In this document: in pieces, positions 36,328 to 47,400 of the stretch
Position numbering within the stretch: position 1 is the first letter of the stretch
Layout: each line of letters starts with the position of its first letter
DNA from: Candidatus Albibeggiatoa sp. nov. NOAA
GTDB lineage: Bacteria > Pseudomonadota > Gammaproteobacteria > Beggiatoales > Beggiatoaceae
NCBI GenBank assembly: GCA_025800385.1
Contig: JAOXRS010000116.1
Span: 186,001 to 250,000 of the forward strand
Direction: 5' to 3'
DNA: 64,000 bases
Translations under genes and position numbers: made by a program
The notes under the pieces: model-generated
Seen by the model: only the letters and a program-made list of their open reading frames with translations
What the model was told of the DNA's origin: nothing
Database searches by the model: none

Positions 36328-36408
36328 TTTCATCTCTCAAATAAAGTTTATACTTCAACACAGGGCATCAAGCAGGAAGTCACTATGACCTCCCACTTTT
36401 CTAAAACC

Positions 36409-37986
36409 TTATTCCCACTCAATTGTCGCTGGTGGTTTGCCTGAAATATCATAAGTCACGCGAGACACGCCACGTACCTCATTGATAATTCGATTAGATA
36501 AAGTTTCTAACATTTCATACGGTAGATGCGCCCAACGAGCTGTCATAAAGTCCACTGTTTGCACGGCACGTAATGCAATCACATAGTCATATTGACGCGC
36601 GTCACCTACAACACCAACTGATTTAACAGGTAAAAATACTGCGAAGGCTTGGCTGACTTTGTCATACCAATCTTGATTATGTAATTCTTCCATAAAAATC
36701 GCATCTGCTTGGCGCAAAGTTTCTGCAAACTCGTGCTTCACTTCGCCTAAAATCCGTACGCCCAAACCTGGTCCGGGGAATGGATGGCGCATCACAATTT
36801 CTTTCGGTAAACCTAATTCAATGCCCAACTTACGCACTTCATCTTTGAATAATTCACGTAACGGCTCTAATAAATTTAACTTCATATCTTCAGGTAAGCC
36901 GCCAACATTATGGTGTGACTTAATTACATGGGCTTTGCCTGTTTTCGAACCTGCTGACTCAATCACATCAGGATAAATTGTACCTTGCGCCAACCATTTA
37001 GCATTAGTGATTTTCGCCGCTTCTTCATCAAAGATTTCAATAAATAAATTACCAATAACCTTACGTTTTTTCTCTGGATCAGTCACACCTTTAAGCGCAT
37101 CTAAAAACCGCTGCTCAGCATCTACCACAATTAAATCAATACCTAAATTCTGCTTAAACGTGTTTTCAACCTGTTCAACTTCGTTAAGACGCAACAAGCC
37201 ATTATTCACAAATACACAAGTCAGCTGTTTGCCAATCGCTTCATTAACCAAAGCCGCAACAACAGAAGAATCCACACCACCAGATAACGCTAAAATCACA
37301 TGATCGTCGCCCACTTCTTGTTTAATGTGTTCTACGCTATCCGCAATAATATTGACAGGACTCCATAATTTGTCACAGCCACAAACATCATGACAGAAGC
37401 GTTTTAAAATCCGTGTACCTTGCGTGGTGTGTGTGACTTCAGGGTGGAATTGTAAGCCGTAGAAATGGCGTTGCTCATCTGCAATCCCTGCAATCGGTGC
37501 ATTGTCCGTTGAGGCAATTAATTTAAAACCTGCTGGTAATTCAGTCACTTGATCGCCATGACTCATCCAAACATCCAATAAACCGTGACCCGATGGGCTG
37601 ACGTGATCTTCAATATGTTTGAGTAATTCAGAATGGCCATGTGCGCGTACTTGTGCATAACCAAACTCACGACTATGTGCCGCGCCAACTTTACCGCCTA
37701 ATTGAGTTGCCATGGTTTGCATACCATAACAAATGCCTAAAACAGGGATGCCCATTTCAAACACAACTTGAGGGGCTTGGTAGTTTACATCACAATCATT
37801 CACAGACTCAGGGCTGCCCGATAAAATAATCCCTTTCGGCTTAAAATCTTGAATCGCTTGCGGATCAACATCGTATGGATAAATTTCACAATACACCCGT
37901 GCTTCACGTACGCGGCGGGCAATCAGTTGCGTATATTGTGAGCCAAAATCTAAAATGAGGATGCGATGAGCATGAATATCTTGCAT
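36409..37986 (-). CDS. guaA: GMP synthase (glutamine-hydrolysing)
   Basis: 525 residues, the usual length. The N-terminal class I glutamine amidotransferase has the Cys nucleophile in GICYGMQ and the His-Glu pair in QFHPEVTHT. The ATP-pyrophosphatase P-loop is SGGVDSSV, and the C-terminal dimerisation part has [12 protein letters not shown] and ends in KPPATIEWE. The enzyme converts XMP to GMP with glutamine and ATP in the cytoplasm. guaB, its common neighbour, is not in the window. The spacer on its left leads to the cupin gene, which may be read through. Confidence 0.98.
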   Translation of the reverse strand: MQDIHAHRILILDFGSQYTQLIARRVREARVYCEIYPYDVDPQAIQDFKPKGIILSGSPESVNDCDVNYQAPQVVFEMGIPVLGICYGMQTMATQLGGKVGAAHSREFGYAQVRAHGHSELLKHIEDHVSPSGHGLLDVWMSHGDQVTELPAGFKLIASTDNAPIAGIADEQRHFYGLQFHPEVTHTTQGTRILKRFCHDVCGCDKLWSPVNIIADSVEHIKQEVGDDHVILALSGGVDSSVVAALVNEAIGKQLTCVFVNNGLLRLNEVEQVENTFKQNLGIDLIVVDAEQRFLDALKGVTDPEKKRKVIGNLFIEIFDEEAAKITNAKWLAQGTIYPDVIESAGSKTGKAHVIKSHHNVGGLPEDMKLNLLEPLRELFKDEVRKLGIELGLPKEIVMRHPFPGPGLGVRILGEVKHEFAETLRQADAIFMEELHNQDWYDKVSQAFAVFLPVKSVGVVGDARQYDYVIALRAVQTVDFMTARWAHLPYEMLETLSNRIINEVRGVSRVTYDISGKPPATIEWE

Positions 37987-38269
37987 TATGGTTCTCTAAA
38001 TGTATGCAGATGAATAAATACGGCTGGCATTTTGGATGGATTGCACCCTGTCGTCAAGTTGCTTATCCATAGATTGAATAATGGCATGATAATAGGTCAA
38101 ATCAAGAATTGTTTCTCTGAATTTAGCAAACTGTTATATACTGAAATGGCATCAATAATCCGCCGACAAACAGGCTGACTATAGTCATTTTAGTTTAATG
38201 TGACACTGGGCTGGCAGTCCTCTCACATAAACCAGAATTCACTATATATAAGAATAAGGAGAGAAGGTA

Positions 38270-39745
38270 ATGGCAAAATTGCGTGTATTATTCGCAACAT
38301 CTGAGGCATATCCTGTAATTAAAACGGGTGGACTCGCAGATATTAGCCATGCTTTACCTTATACGTTGCAATCCTTGGGGGTGGATGCGCGTATTTTACT
38401 ACCGGGTTATAAAACCGTCATTGAGCAATTAACTTTAAAGCCCTTGAAAGAAGATTTACAGATTTTTGATTGCTTGCCACCGATTCGCATTTTAGAAGGC
38501 ATGATGTTGGGTGATGATATTCCTGTGTATGTGATTGATTGCCCGACTCTATACCAACGCGAGGGTGGGCCTTATCAAGACGAAGAGGGACAAGATTGGC
38601 AGGACAATCATTTACGTTTTGGTTTGTTATCTAAAGTGGCGGCTTTATTCGGTGAACACTTTTTTAACTTTACCCCAAATATTGTGCATTGTAATGACTG
38701 GCAAACGGGTTTAGCCCCAGCCTACTTACATTTCAGTAAATATGCGAAAGCCAAAACCATGATGAGTGTACACAATTTAGCCCATCAAGGCGTATTTGGC
38801 GCGGAGGCGGTGGATTTACTGCATTTGCCGCAAGAAAGCTTCAATATGTACGGCTTGGAATATTATGGCCTGATGTCATTTTTAAAAGCGGGTTTATATT
38901 ATTCCGATTGGATTACCACCGTTAGCCCCACTTATGCACGTGAAATTCAAACCCCTAATTATGGTTATGGTCTATATGATTTACTTAATAATAACCAACA
39001 TCGCTTAACAGGGATTTTAAACGGCATCAATGAGCAAGAATGGAATCCCGAAACCGACACGCATTTGATTAGCAATTACACCCATCATAATTTTTCCGAT
39101 AAAGTTAAAAACACGCGTGCGTTGCGGCAACGCCTTGGTTTAGAAAGTCCGAAACAAACCCCACTGATTGGTATGATTACCCGTTTGACCCATCAGAAAG
39201 GTATTGATCTGGTTGTACCGATTATTCCGCATATTATTAACGAAGGGGCGCAACTTGTATTATTAGGCAGTGGTGATAAAGATTTAGAGGAACGTTTACA
39301 AATTCTAGCGGATGAATATGTCGGCTATTTAAGTGTGAATTTTGGTTATGATGAAGAGCTAGCTCATCAAATTGAAGCGGGTGCGGATATTTTTCTAATG
39401 CCATCACGGTTTGAACCTTGTGGCTTAAATCAAATGTATAGTATGCGTTATGGGACTGTGCCGATTGTGCGTAATACAGGGGGCTTAGCCGATACAGTAA
39501 TCGATACCACGCCGCGCCATTTAGACACCGAAACCGCAACAGGGTTTATTTTTGAACGTGAAGATGCTTATGATTTATTGCATTGTGTACAACGCGCCCT
39601 AGTCACTTATCGAGACAAAGCCACTTGGCGGCAATTGCGTACCAATGGAATGTGTAAAGATTTCAGTTGGCAACACAGTGCTCAAAGTTATATTGATTTG
39701 TATGAAAGCCTGATTCAACAAGAACAGCTGAATTATGAATTATGA
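38270..39745 (+). CDS. glgA: glycogen synthase (ADP-glucose type, GT5)
   Basis: 491 residues. The N-terminal ADP-glucose-binding loop KTGGLAD is at about residues 18-24, and the GT-B C-terminal domain has the conserved PSRFEPCGLNQMYSMRYGT and RNTGGLADTV segments with the catalytic Glu in the former. It elongates alpha-1,4-glucan from ADP-glucose. An AAGGAGAGAAGG ribosome-binding region precedes the ATG. It is not next to glgB, glgC or glgP in this window and is closed by a strong bidirectional terminator. Confidence 0.96.
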   Translation: MAKLRVLFATSEAYPVIKTGGLADISHALPYTLQSLGVDARILLPGYKTVIEQLTLKPLKEDLQIFDCLPPIRILEGMMLGDDIPVYVIDCPTLYQREGGPYQDEEGQDWQDNHLRFGLLSKVAALFGEHFFNFTPNIVHCNDWQTGLAPAYLHFSKYAKAKTMMSVHNLAHQGVFGAEAVDLLHLPQESFNMYGLEYYGLMSFLKAGLYYSDWITTVSPTYAREIQTPNYGYGLYDLLNNNQHRLTGILNGINEQEWNPETDTHLISNYTHHNFSDKVKNTRALRQRLGLESPKQTPLIGMITRLTHQKGIDLVVPIIPHIINEGAQLVLLGSGDKDLEERLQILADEYVGYLSVNFGYDEELAHQIEAGADIFLMPSRFEPCGLNQMYSMRYGTVPIVRNTGGLADTVIDTTPRHLDTETATGFIFEREDAYDLLHCVQRALVTYRDKATWRQLRTNGMCKDFSWQHSAQSYIDLYESLIQQEQLNYEL

Positions 39746-39802
39746 ATGGCTGGCGAATTTAGTTATTAAGCTTGTCAAACAGTACTTACTTTAAATATAA
39801 AA

Positions 39803-39839
39803 AAAGGAGTGTCAGCTTTATAAGATAGCTCACTCCTTT
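39803..39839. terminator. bidirectional terminator between glgA and glyS
   Basis: AAAGGAGTG (39803-39811) and CACTCCTTT (39831-39839) form a perfect 9-bp stem. The loop can extend the helix with AGCT pairs. A tracts on the left and T tracts on the right give termination signals on both strands. Confidence 0.8.
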
Positions 39840-39861
39840 CTTTAAATTAATACGTTAAATC

Positions 39862-41940
39862 TTAACCAACATTCAATTTAGAAATATCGGCAATTTGTAA
39901 GAATAAGTGACGTACAGATTGCAAGAACGCTAAACGGTTGGCTCTGACGGTTGCATCTTCAGCCATCACCATCACGTCATCAAAGAAGGTATCAACCGAC
40001 TCACGTAAACCTGCCATACTTTCCAATGCTTGCGTATAATCGCCTGCGGCTAATAATGGCGTTACCATTTCTTGTACTTCTGCTAACTTGTCGTATAACG
40101 CACGTTCAGCCGCATGTTCAAAATAAGTAGGGTCTGTGGCTTCTGGTAATGTGTCTTCTGATTTTTTCAGAATATTATGAATCCGCTTATTGGCACTGGC
40201 TAAACTGGCCGCAGCATCTAAAGCACGGAAACCTTCCACACTGTGCATCCGCAAACTGGCATCATAAGGTGATTGAGGACGGCAGGTTAATACCGCATCC
40301 ACGCTATCGTACTGTACGCCTCTATCTTGTGCATAACCACGTAAACGCTCTAACATGAAATCAAACACTTGTTCATGCGCTTTGGCATCAATAGCAACAT
40401 CGGCGTAATTGGCTTGTGCTTGTTGCAATAATGCTTGTAGGTTTAAAGGCAATTCCGCTTCTACACAAACCCGTAAAATACTAAGAGCGGCGCGACGTAA
40501 ACCGAATGGGTCTTTATCACCTGTAGGTGGCTGGCCAATACCGAAAATACCCACCAATGTATCTAAACGATCCGCAATACCAACCGCTTGACCTAATATC
40601 GTTTCTGGCAATAAATCACCTGCAAACCGTGGCATATACTGTTCACGTAGTGCAGTCGCAACTTGTTCAGTTTCGCCATCATGCTTAGCATAATATTCAC
40701 CCATGATGCCTTGTAATTCTGGGAATTCCCCAACCATTTCAGACATTAAGTCACATTTAGATAATTGCGCCGCACGAATACCTTGTAATTCATCTGCACC
40801 TAATTGTTTTGCGATTTCACCCGCCAATTTTGCCACACGTTTAGATTTATCGTATAAGCTGCCTAGTTTGTGCTGGAAGGTCACGGTTTTCAAACTTTCT
40901 AAACGGCTTTCTAAACTATGTGCTTTGTCTTGTTCCCAGAAAAACATGGCATCGGCAAAACGTGGACGAATCACCCGCTCATTACCTGCTTTAATCACTT
41001 CAGGTTGTGGGCTGTCGATATTGCTGATGGTGATGAAATACGGCATTAATTTACCTGTATCATCGACTACAGGGAAATATTTTTGATGACCTTGCATCGC
41101 TGAAATTAAGGCTTCTTGTGGTACATCTAGGAATTTTTCATCAAATGAACCCATAATTGGAGTTGGGTATTCAACAAGGCTGGTCACTTCATTTAATAAA
41201 TCAGGATCAATCACTGCTTGGCCATCAACTTCTTCCGCTGATGCTTGCACCATGTTTTTAACAAAATCTTTACGCACCGAGAAAACGGCGAATACTTTGC
41301 CTTGTTCTTCTAAAGTTTTAACATAGTCATTTGGATCATTGATGATAATTGGATCAGGATGATGGAAGCGATGGCCACGGGTTGCATTACCACTTTTCAC
41401 GCTTAAAATTTCAGTTTCAACTACTTGATCTCCAAATAAAATCGTTATCCAGTGAACAGGGCGGACAAACTCAGCATCTAAATCACCCCAACGCATCCGT
41501 TTTGGAATCGGTAACGCATTCAACGCGGCATTAATCATGTCTGGGATCAAGGCTTCTGTTTGCTGACCTTTTTGAGTGCTACGGAATACCAACCATTGGC
41601 CTTTATCAGTTTCAACCGTTTCTAAAGCATCAGGCTCAACCCCACAGGAACGCGCAAATCCTTGTAACGCTTTGGTTGGGTTGCCTTCTTTATCATAAGC
41701 GGCTTTAACTGCTGGCCCGCGTCTTTCTACTTCACGATCCGCTTGCATTTCATCTACACCTTTCACATGCACCGCTAAACGGCGTGGTGTTGCAAATGGA
41801 GTTGCTGATAAGTAGTTGAGTTGATTTTGTTCTAACCCACTACAAATGCCAGAGGAGAAAGCTTCAGATAATGTGAGGAGCGCTTTTGGTGGTAATTCTT
41901 CTGTGCCGATTTCAATCAGTAGGTCGCGTTTATTAGCCAT
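39862..41940 (-). CDS. glyS: glycine--tRNA ligase beta subunit
   Basis: 692 residues from the ATG at 41940 (AGGTG ribosome-binding site; start MANKRDLLIEIGTEELPPKA matches the family); the longer upstream frame is not needed. Family marks include FATPRRLAV, GPAVKAAYD, MQGHQKYFPV and FFWEQDK, an HD-like central part (SKCDLMSEMVGEFPELQG) and a C-terminal anticodon-binding DALR-like domain. The bacterial enzyme is an alpha2beta2 tetramer, and glyQ (alpha) usually lies directly upstream. Here the upstream neighbour is 306 bp away and unrelated, so glyQ must be elsewhere. The spacer 41941-42246 shows no gene. Confidence 0.97.
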   Translation of the reverse strand: MANKRDLLIEIGTEELPPKALLTLSEAFSSGICSGLEQNQLNYLSATPFATPRRLAVHVKGVDEMQADREVERRGPAVKAAYDKEGNPTKALQGFARSCGVEPDALETVETDKGQWLVFRSTQKGQQTEALIPDMINAALNALPIPKRMRWGDLDAEFVRPVHWITILFGDQVVETEILSVKSGNATRGHRFHHPDPIIINDPNDYVKTLEEQGKVFAVFSVRKDFVKNMVQASAEEVDGQAVIDPDLLNEVTSLVEYPTPIMGSFDEKFLDVPQEALISAMQGHQKYFPVVDDTGKLMPYFITISNIDSPQPEVIKAGNERVIRPRFADAMFFWEQDKAHSLESRLESLKTVTFQHKLGSLYDKSKRVAKLAGEIAKQLGADELQGIRAAQLSKCDLMSEMVGEFPELQGIMGEYYAKHDGETEQVATALREQYMPRFAGDLLPETILGQAVGIADRLDTLVGIFGIGQPPTGDKDPFGLRRAALSILRVCVEAELPLNLQALLQQAQANYADVAIDAKAHEQVFDFMLERLRGYAQDRGVQYDSVDAVLTCRPQSPYDASLRMHSVEGFRALDAAASLASANKRIHNILKKSEDTLPEATDPTYFEHAAERALYDKLAEVQEMVTPLLAAGDYTQALESMAGLRESVDTFFDDVMVMAEDATVRANRLAFLQSVRHLFLQIADISKLNVG

Positions 41941-42246
41941 GTTGCACCTGTAAATCCTTTTATCAATGAACTGTGATTCAGATAGTGAGTGACAGCATTC
42001 TGAATTGTTATTGTGCCCAAAGTCAAGCATGATAAGTCAATATCAAATATCGTTATATCAAACTAAACAATATGATTCTACTCTATTCAGATTATATCGA
42101 ATAGCACCAGCCTGATTTTCATATTTGGAGCGGGTAAGATAAGAGGTTTATTATGAATATTTGGTACTAAAACAGATTTTATGATGTGGTGCAAAAGGGC
42201 AAGCAACCTTGTGATTTACTTACCCTCGAATAATTTAATATGTTTT

Positions 42247-43221
42247 TTATTTAACAATTTCAGCAGTTTTGAGCAATTTTAAATCGACTTTCAGTTGTAA
42301 TTTATTTACAAGTCGTATATTAATCATCAATTTGCCACCTTTGTTACGCGTAACGGGAATATCAGCTGGGCTTTCACCATCTAAAATACGCAAAGCGGTA
42401 CTGGTTGCCCACTTGCCTTGCTCCGATCCTAATTGCACCAAACCAAATACAGAAAATGGCATTCTAGCGGGTAATGTTGTGCCAATGGGAATACTAATAT
42501 TTTCATCTACGAATTGTGTGGCATCTGCCAAATTAAACCCTTTCAAGCCATAAGGGTTATATAAAAACAGCATATCGACTTCGTGCTGTAATTTTAAAAA
42601 GCTTTTTTTCCAATCCTCATAATCAGTATGCCTATACACTTTATCGAATGGACGGCCTAAGGTTTGTTCTGCATGACGGACTGATTTTCGCTCTGAAATC
42701 GCATCAAAACTGAGTGAGCCAATCCGATTGCCTTTTGCATAACGCTGTAAATGTTTAATAAGATAATCAGTGGGGTGTACTTCAATCATGCCTGTGATAT
42801 TAGGCACAATGCTTCGTTGAGTTTCTTTTTCCGTAAACCCATAAGCTGAAGCATCCATATTGACCCCACAAAAAATAACAGGCAAATCTGTATTTTTATA
42901 AAAAGGCATAATCACATATTTAGAAGCATCGTCATCGGCAGAAATCAGTACATCAGGGGCAAATGTATCAATAGCTATTTTGGCTTTTACGGCCGCGGCT
43001 TGTTTTTCCTGTTCTAAACGACGGCGTTTAGTATCCATATAAAAGATTTTTAGCTCAACACCTGTACCTAAAAGCTTATCTTTCACACCTTTCGTAATAT
43101 CACGCGTCCAAGGATAACCATCGTGATAGGAATGCAATAGCATGATTTTACGATCAGTATATGATTCAGTTGCCCAAACATTACAGTGTACAATTGCTAA
43201 CAGTAAAATAAGTACTTTCAT
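42247..43221 (-). CDS. ABC-type substrate-binding protein (ABC_sub_bind family), copy 1
   Basis: 324 residues from the ATG at 43221, which sits seven bases after AAGGG; the upstream ATGs are too close to or before it. A signal peptide is evident (MKVLILLLAIVHCNVWATES). The body resembles the PF04392 periplasmic-binding family: KIMLLHSYHDGYPWTRDI, APDVLISADDDASKYVI, DLPVIFCGVN. The PWTRD and YMDTKRRR segments are shared with the adjacent paralogue. Such proteins often serve ABC importers or, alone, feed sensor kinases; neither is encoded nearby. The two copies have arisen by tandem duplication and diverged. Ligand unknown. Confidence 0.8.
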   Translation of the reverse strand: MKVLILLLAIVHCNVWATESYTDRKIMLLHSYHDGYPWTRDITKGVKDKLLGTGVELKIFYMDTKRRRLEQEKQAAAVKAKIAIDTFAPDVLISADDDASKYVIMPFYKNTDLPVIFCGVNMDASAYGFTEKETQRSIVPNITGMIEVHPTDYLIKHLQRYAKGNRIGSLSFDAISERKSVRHAEQTLGRPFDKVYRHTDYEDWKKSFLKLQHEVDMLFLYNPYGLKGFNLADATQFVDENISIPIGTTLPARMPFSVFGLVQLGSEQGKWATSTALRILDGESPADIPVTRNKGGKLMINIRLVNKLQLKVDLKLLKTAEIVK

Positions 43222-43356
43222 CATGATACCCTTCCCCATTGTCAATAGAATCTAAAGTTATGATTCACACACTTTATATTCTTGAGTTTGATAAGGGATT
43301 TTTATGCAATATTTGTGGCTTTAATAATGTAGGGCATCACAAAAATTAAATATCAA

Positions 43357-44334
43357 TTATCTGATAATATCAGCCGTTTTAAGTAGTTTAAGGTCAATTT
43401 TTAGTTGTAGCTGATTGACTAGTCGCATATTAATTTTTAATTTGCCGCCTTTGTTGCTTGCAACAGGAATATCAATAGGTTTTTCACCATTTAAAATACG
43501 TAAGCTCGCTTTTGCAGCCCATTCACCTTGTTCAAAACCTTTTTGTACAATTCCAAATACAGAGAATGGCATAATGGCACTGAGTGTTGAGCCTGATGGG
43601 ATTTTGATATGCTGTTCGATAAATTGTTCCGCATCTTCTGCATCCCAACCTTCTAAACCATAGGGGTTGTGCATAAACAACATATCGACTTCATTTTGTA
43701 ATTTTAAAAAGCTTTTTTTCCAATCTTGATAGTGTGTATGTAAATAGACTTTATCAAAATCACGGCCAAATGTATTTTGCACATTGCGTGATGCAACCCG
43801 TTCAGAAATACCATCAACGCCTAAAGAGCCAATTCTGTTACCCCGAGCATAAAGTTGAAGGTGTTTTAAAGTATGGTTAGTTGGGTGTTTCTCAAGCATA
43901 CCTGTGATATTGGGCACAATGCTGAGTTTTGTATTTTTATCAGTAAAACCATAAATGGAAGCATCAGAATTGATCCCACAGAAAACCACAGGCAAATCCG
44001 TATTTTTATAAAAAGGCATAATGATATATTTAGCTGCATTATCATCAGCTGCAATTAAAACGTCAGGCTTAAATGCTTCAATGGCTGCTTTTGCTTTTAC
44101 GGCCGCGGCTTGTTTTTCCTGTTCTGAGCGACGGCGTTTAGTGTCCATGTAAAAAATTTTTAACTTAATCCCCGTACCTAAAAAAACCTCCTTCACACCT
44201 TTTGTAATATCACGTGTCCAAGGGTAGCCATCATGATAGGAATGCAATAGCATCACCTTGCGATCCGTGTATTGTTCAGTCGCCCAAACAGTACTATGCA
44301 GCAACATTGCTAACAGCAAAATAAATCTTCTCAT
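43357..44334 (-). CDS. ABC-type substrate-binding protein (ABC_sub_bind family), copy 2
   Basis: 325 residues from the ATG at 44334 (GGAGGG seven bases upstream); the 17-codon extension upstream has no support. The signal peptide is MRRFILLLAMLLHSTVWATE. It shares with copy 1 the segments MLLHSYHDGYPWTRDITKGV, KIFYMDTKRRR and EQEKQAAAVKAK, and the spacing of conserved blocks is the same, while the C-terminal thirds diverge more. The 135-bp spacer between the copies is enough for a separate promoter. Predicted periplasmic. No permease, ATPase or sensor lies next to either copy. Confidence 0.8.
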   Translation of the reverse strand: MRRFILLLAMLLHSTVWATEQYTDRKVMLLHSYHDGYPWTRDITKGVKEVFLGTGIKLKIFYMDTKRRRSEQEKQAAAVKAKAAIEAFKPDVLIAADDNAAKYIIMPFYKNTDLPVVFCGINSDASIYGFTDKNTKLSIVPNITGMLEKHPTNHTLKHLQLYARGNRIGSLGVDGISERVASRNVQNTFGRDFDKVYLHTHYQDWKKSFLKLQNEVDMLFMHNPYGLEGWDAEDAEQFIEQHIKIPSGSTLSAIMPFSVFGIVQKGFEQGEWAAKASLRILNGEKPIDIPVASNKGGKLKINMRLVNQLQLKIDLKLLKTADIIR

Positions 44335-44430
44335 CATGACACCCTCCACATTGAAAATAGCATGTAAAACCACTATCCATAGCATTCACATGCTTGAACT
44401 TAAAGCAGATTTCCATGCAATATTTGTAGC

Positions 44431-47400
44431 TTATTCTTTTGGGATACCATAGAAATAAGCAAGGCATCTTTTAGTATTATTTAAATACAATTTGCTATCA
44501 CGACAATCACTATCTCCGCGCCAGCCTGCGAAATATAGACCTTCTGGTGCAATAGTCGTCAGCGTAATGCGGGTGGTTGCACCTGTTTCTGGGTCAATGC
44601 GCGGAAAAACATGTGTGCAACTACCTTCACCACGATTACAATCAATACCAGCAGGTTCACTCACTACACGTCCATTAGGGCTACCAATAAATACACCAAC
44701 ATAATCAGGTTCTGGTGGTGGTGGGCCAGGGCTATCTTCTTCCTCTTCTTCTGTAGGCTCTGTTTCATCTTCAATCACAGTTAAACTGACTGAATCTCCA
44801 TCATAATCTGTTGCAGCTGCATTTAATGTGACTGTTGCATTGCCTGTATAGTCATCATCATCAACGATATGAATGGCAAAACTATTTGATGTTATTTCAC
44901 CATCTAAAATTGTGAAAGAGCTAGGAGAAACCGAGATTTTGTCGTTATCAGTGCTCAATGTGACGGTAATTTCACCATCAGAAGTTAAACGAGAAACAGT
45001 ACCTGTTGCAGCATTGCTGCCATCATCTTCAAAAAATTCGGTATCTGTGATACTTAAGGTTAGCGCAGGATCAACAGAGCCTTCCCCTTCAATTAAGATG
45101 ATATAAGTGCCTTCATCGCTATCGTCACTACGAATGGTCATTGTTGCACTTTGTTCACCGTTGCTGGTTGGCGTAAAAGTAATGACAAATGTTTCGGTTG
45201 AATTGGCTGCAATCGTAGTACTAGGGTGGGTGGTTATAGAAAATTGATCTGCATTTGAGCCTGAGATAGTCACGGGTGTACTATTCAATGTTAAATCAGC
45301 TTGTCCTTCATTTGCTATCGTAAATGTCATACCTAGTGAGCTACCCACTTCAACACGCCCAAAGTCTGTACCATCATCAGTGCTTGGACTGGTATCAGGG
45401 TTTTCTATTTCGATACCGTTACCATAAATAGCAATTTCAGGAATGCTTGCCGCAGTCACGTCAACATTGGCTAAAAAGCAATCATCATCTATATTATAAT
45501 TTTCATTATCTGCTTCAAATAAGAAATTAATATAAATAGTACCCTTACCTTCAGCACCACTGGGTAAAGTCACACTTTGTGGTTGCCAACCTGAGTTGCT
45601 GGTTTGACAATCAAAATCTTCAATATCTTGCCAATTTGAACCATCTTCAGACCAACGTACAGTAACTTTATCGTCATCTCCTGAGCCATTGCGTTCATAC
45701 CAATCAAAGTTAATACTGATGTTTTCGCTGCCTATGGTTGAAAAAGTTGGCAAAGTTAAATCGGCTTTTGCAGAGGGTTTGCCTTGATCTGTTACTTGAG
45801 ATGCATTAAACCAAACAGTATCTTCTGATGAGTAGGTTTTATAGGCAATCAACTGCATTTCTTCTGTTTCAAATGGAAAGTTAGCAGAGTTATAGTTTAA
45901 ATTAAAATAATCATCGGGATTATCTACCAATGAACGCATCCAACAACCTGTTTCATCATCAAAATCATCCGTTATAGGCAATATACCGTCACAAATCATC
46001 CATTCTATAGTGGTAGTAAAATTAGCATTATTGGGATCATTGGAGTCAAAATTGATTGCACCTGTATAACTGCCCATCGTGTCTGATGGAAACTCCAAAG
46101 TAAATAACTCTGAACTATTGCTTGCAACGGTTGTTGGGAATGTATCCTCTAAATTAATCGTGTCTCCAGTCAAACTAAAGTTAGTGTTCACTAAAGCATT
46201 ATTGCCCAAATTAAATAATTTAAACTGTTTCGATACATCAGCATCTTGATTAAATGTACCTAAGTAATAACTCTCTGCATTTAAGTAAGCTGAAGAGTTT
46301 TGTGTTAATTGTAAAATAGCTTGAGTGGTTTCATCTTGTATACTGGCCAGCGCGTCAACTCTTTTATAAGTAATAGGGCTTTCTGTAATACTGACACCAT
46401 TATCAACCATCCTTTGTTTAATCAGTGCTGCACTTAAAGAACTGTCTTTTTCTAACATCAATGCAGCCACGCCCGCAGCCATTGGTGAAGACATTGAAGT
46501 ACCCGTATCCGCCGTTGTTGTGCCACCCATTTCAGTTGAAACAATATTCACTCCCGGTGCAACAATTTCAACTAATTCCCCCCGATTGCCAGAACTGTGT
46601 AATGCATCGCTACTGTTACTATTACCCACAGCAATCACATCACTGAGACATGATGGCCAATCAATTTCACTGGTTTCACTATTATTGCCTGATGAGGCAA
46701 ATGGTATGACATCCAACTCGTTGGCAAGTTGGTTGAAAGTTTCGGTATAACTGGGGTAAGCGGTATCGCACTCACTGGCATCGCCATAACGGTTACTTAA
46801 ACCCAAACTCATATTGATAATGCGAATCTCTGGGCTAATATCATCAAGGTTTGCAATTATCCAGTCGACTCCTGACATTAAATCCTCTAGTTGGAAATGC
46901 CCTGTACCATTAATCACTTTAACCGCAACAATCTTGGCATTTGGCGCAACGCCATCCGCTGAAGTGATAATCCCTGACACATGCGTACCATGCCCATAGT
47001 TATCTTCTGCACTATTGCTCTCACTGGTATTAGAGGGAGGGCAACCCGCATTAACAAAGCACTTTTCATCAACGATTGCCCCATCACTAAAATCACTATG
47101 ATCTGTATCAATACCTGAATCTAACACCGCGACACTAATACCATCGCCAGTGTAACTGGTTGGACTCAGACTATGTACATCATCAGCATTTATTAAAGGG
47201 ATACTTGTGGTCAAACTGGCTTGGCCTTTGGGGCTAAGCTGGATCACGCCCACTTTAGGATGTTGCTGTAAAATCGCTAAGGCCTCTTTATCAATATCTG
47301 CGACTAAAGCGGCAATATAATCATATTGGGTTGATAGTTTAAATTGATTGTCATCTAAGTGCGCCAATGCAATCAAGACCTCACCTTGCACCACTGCCAC

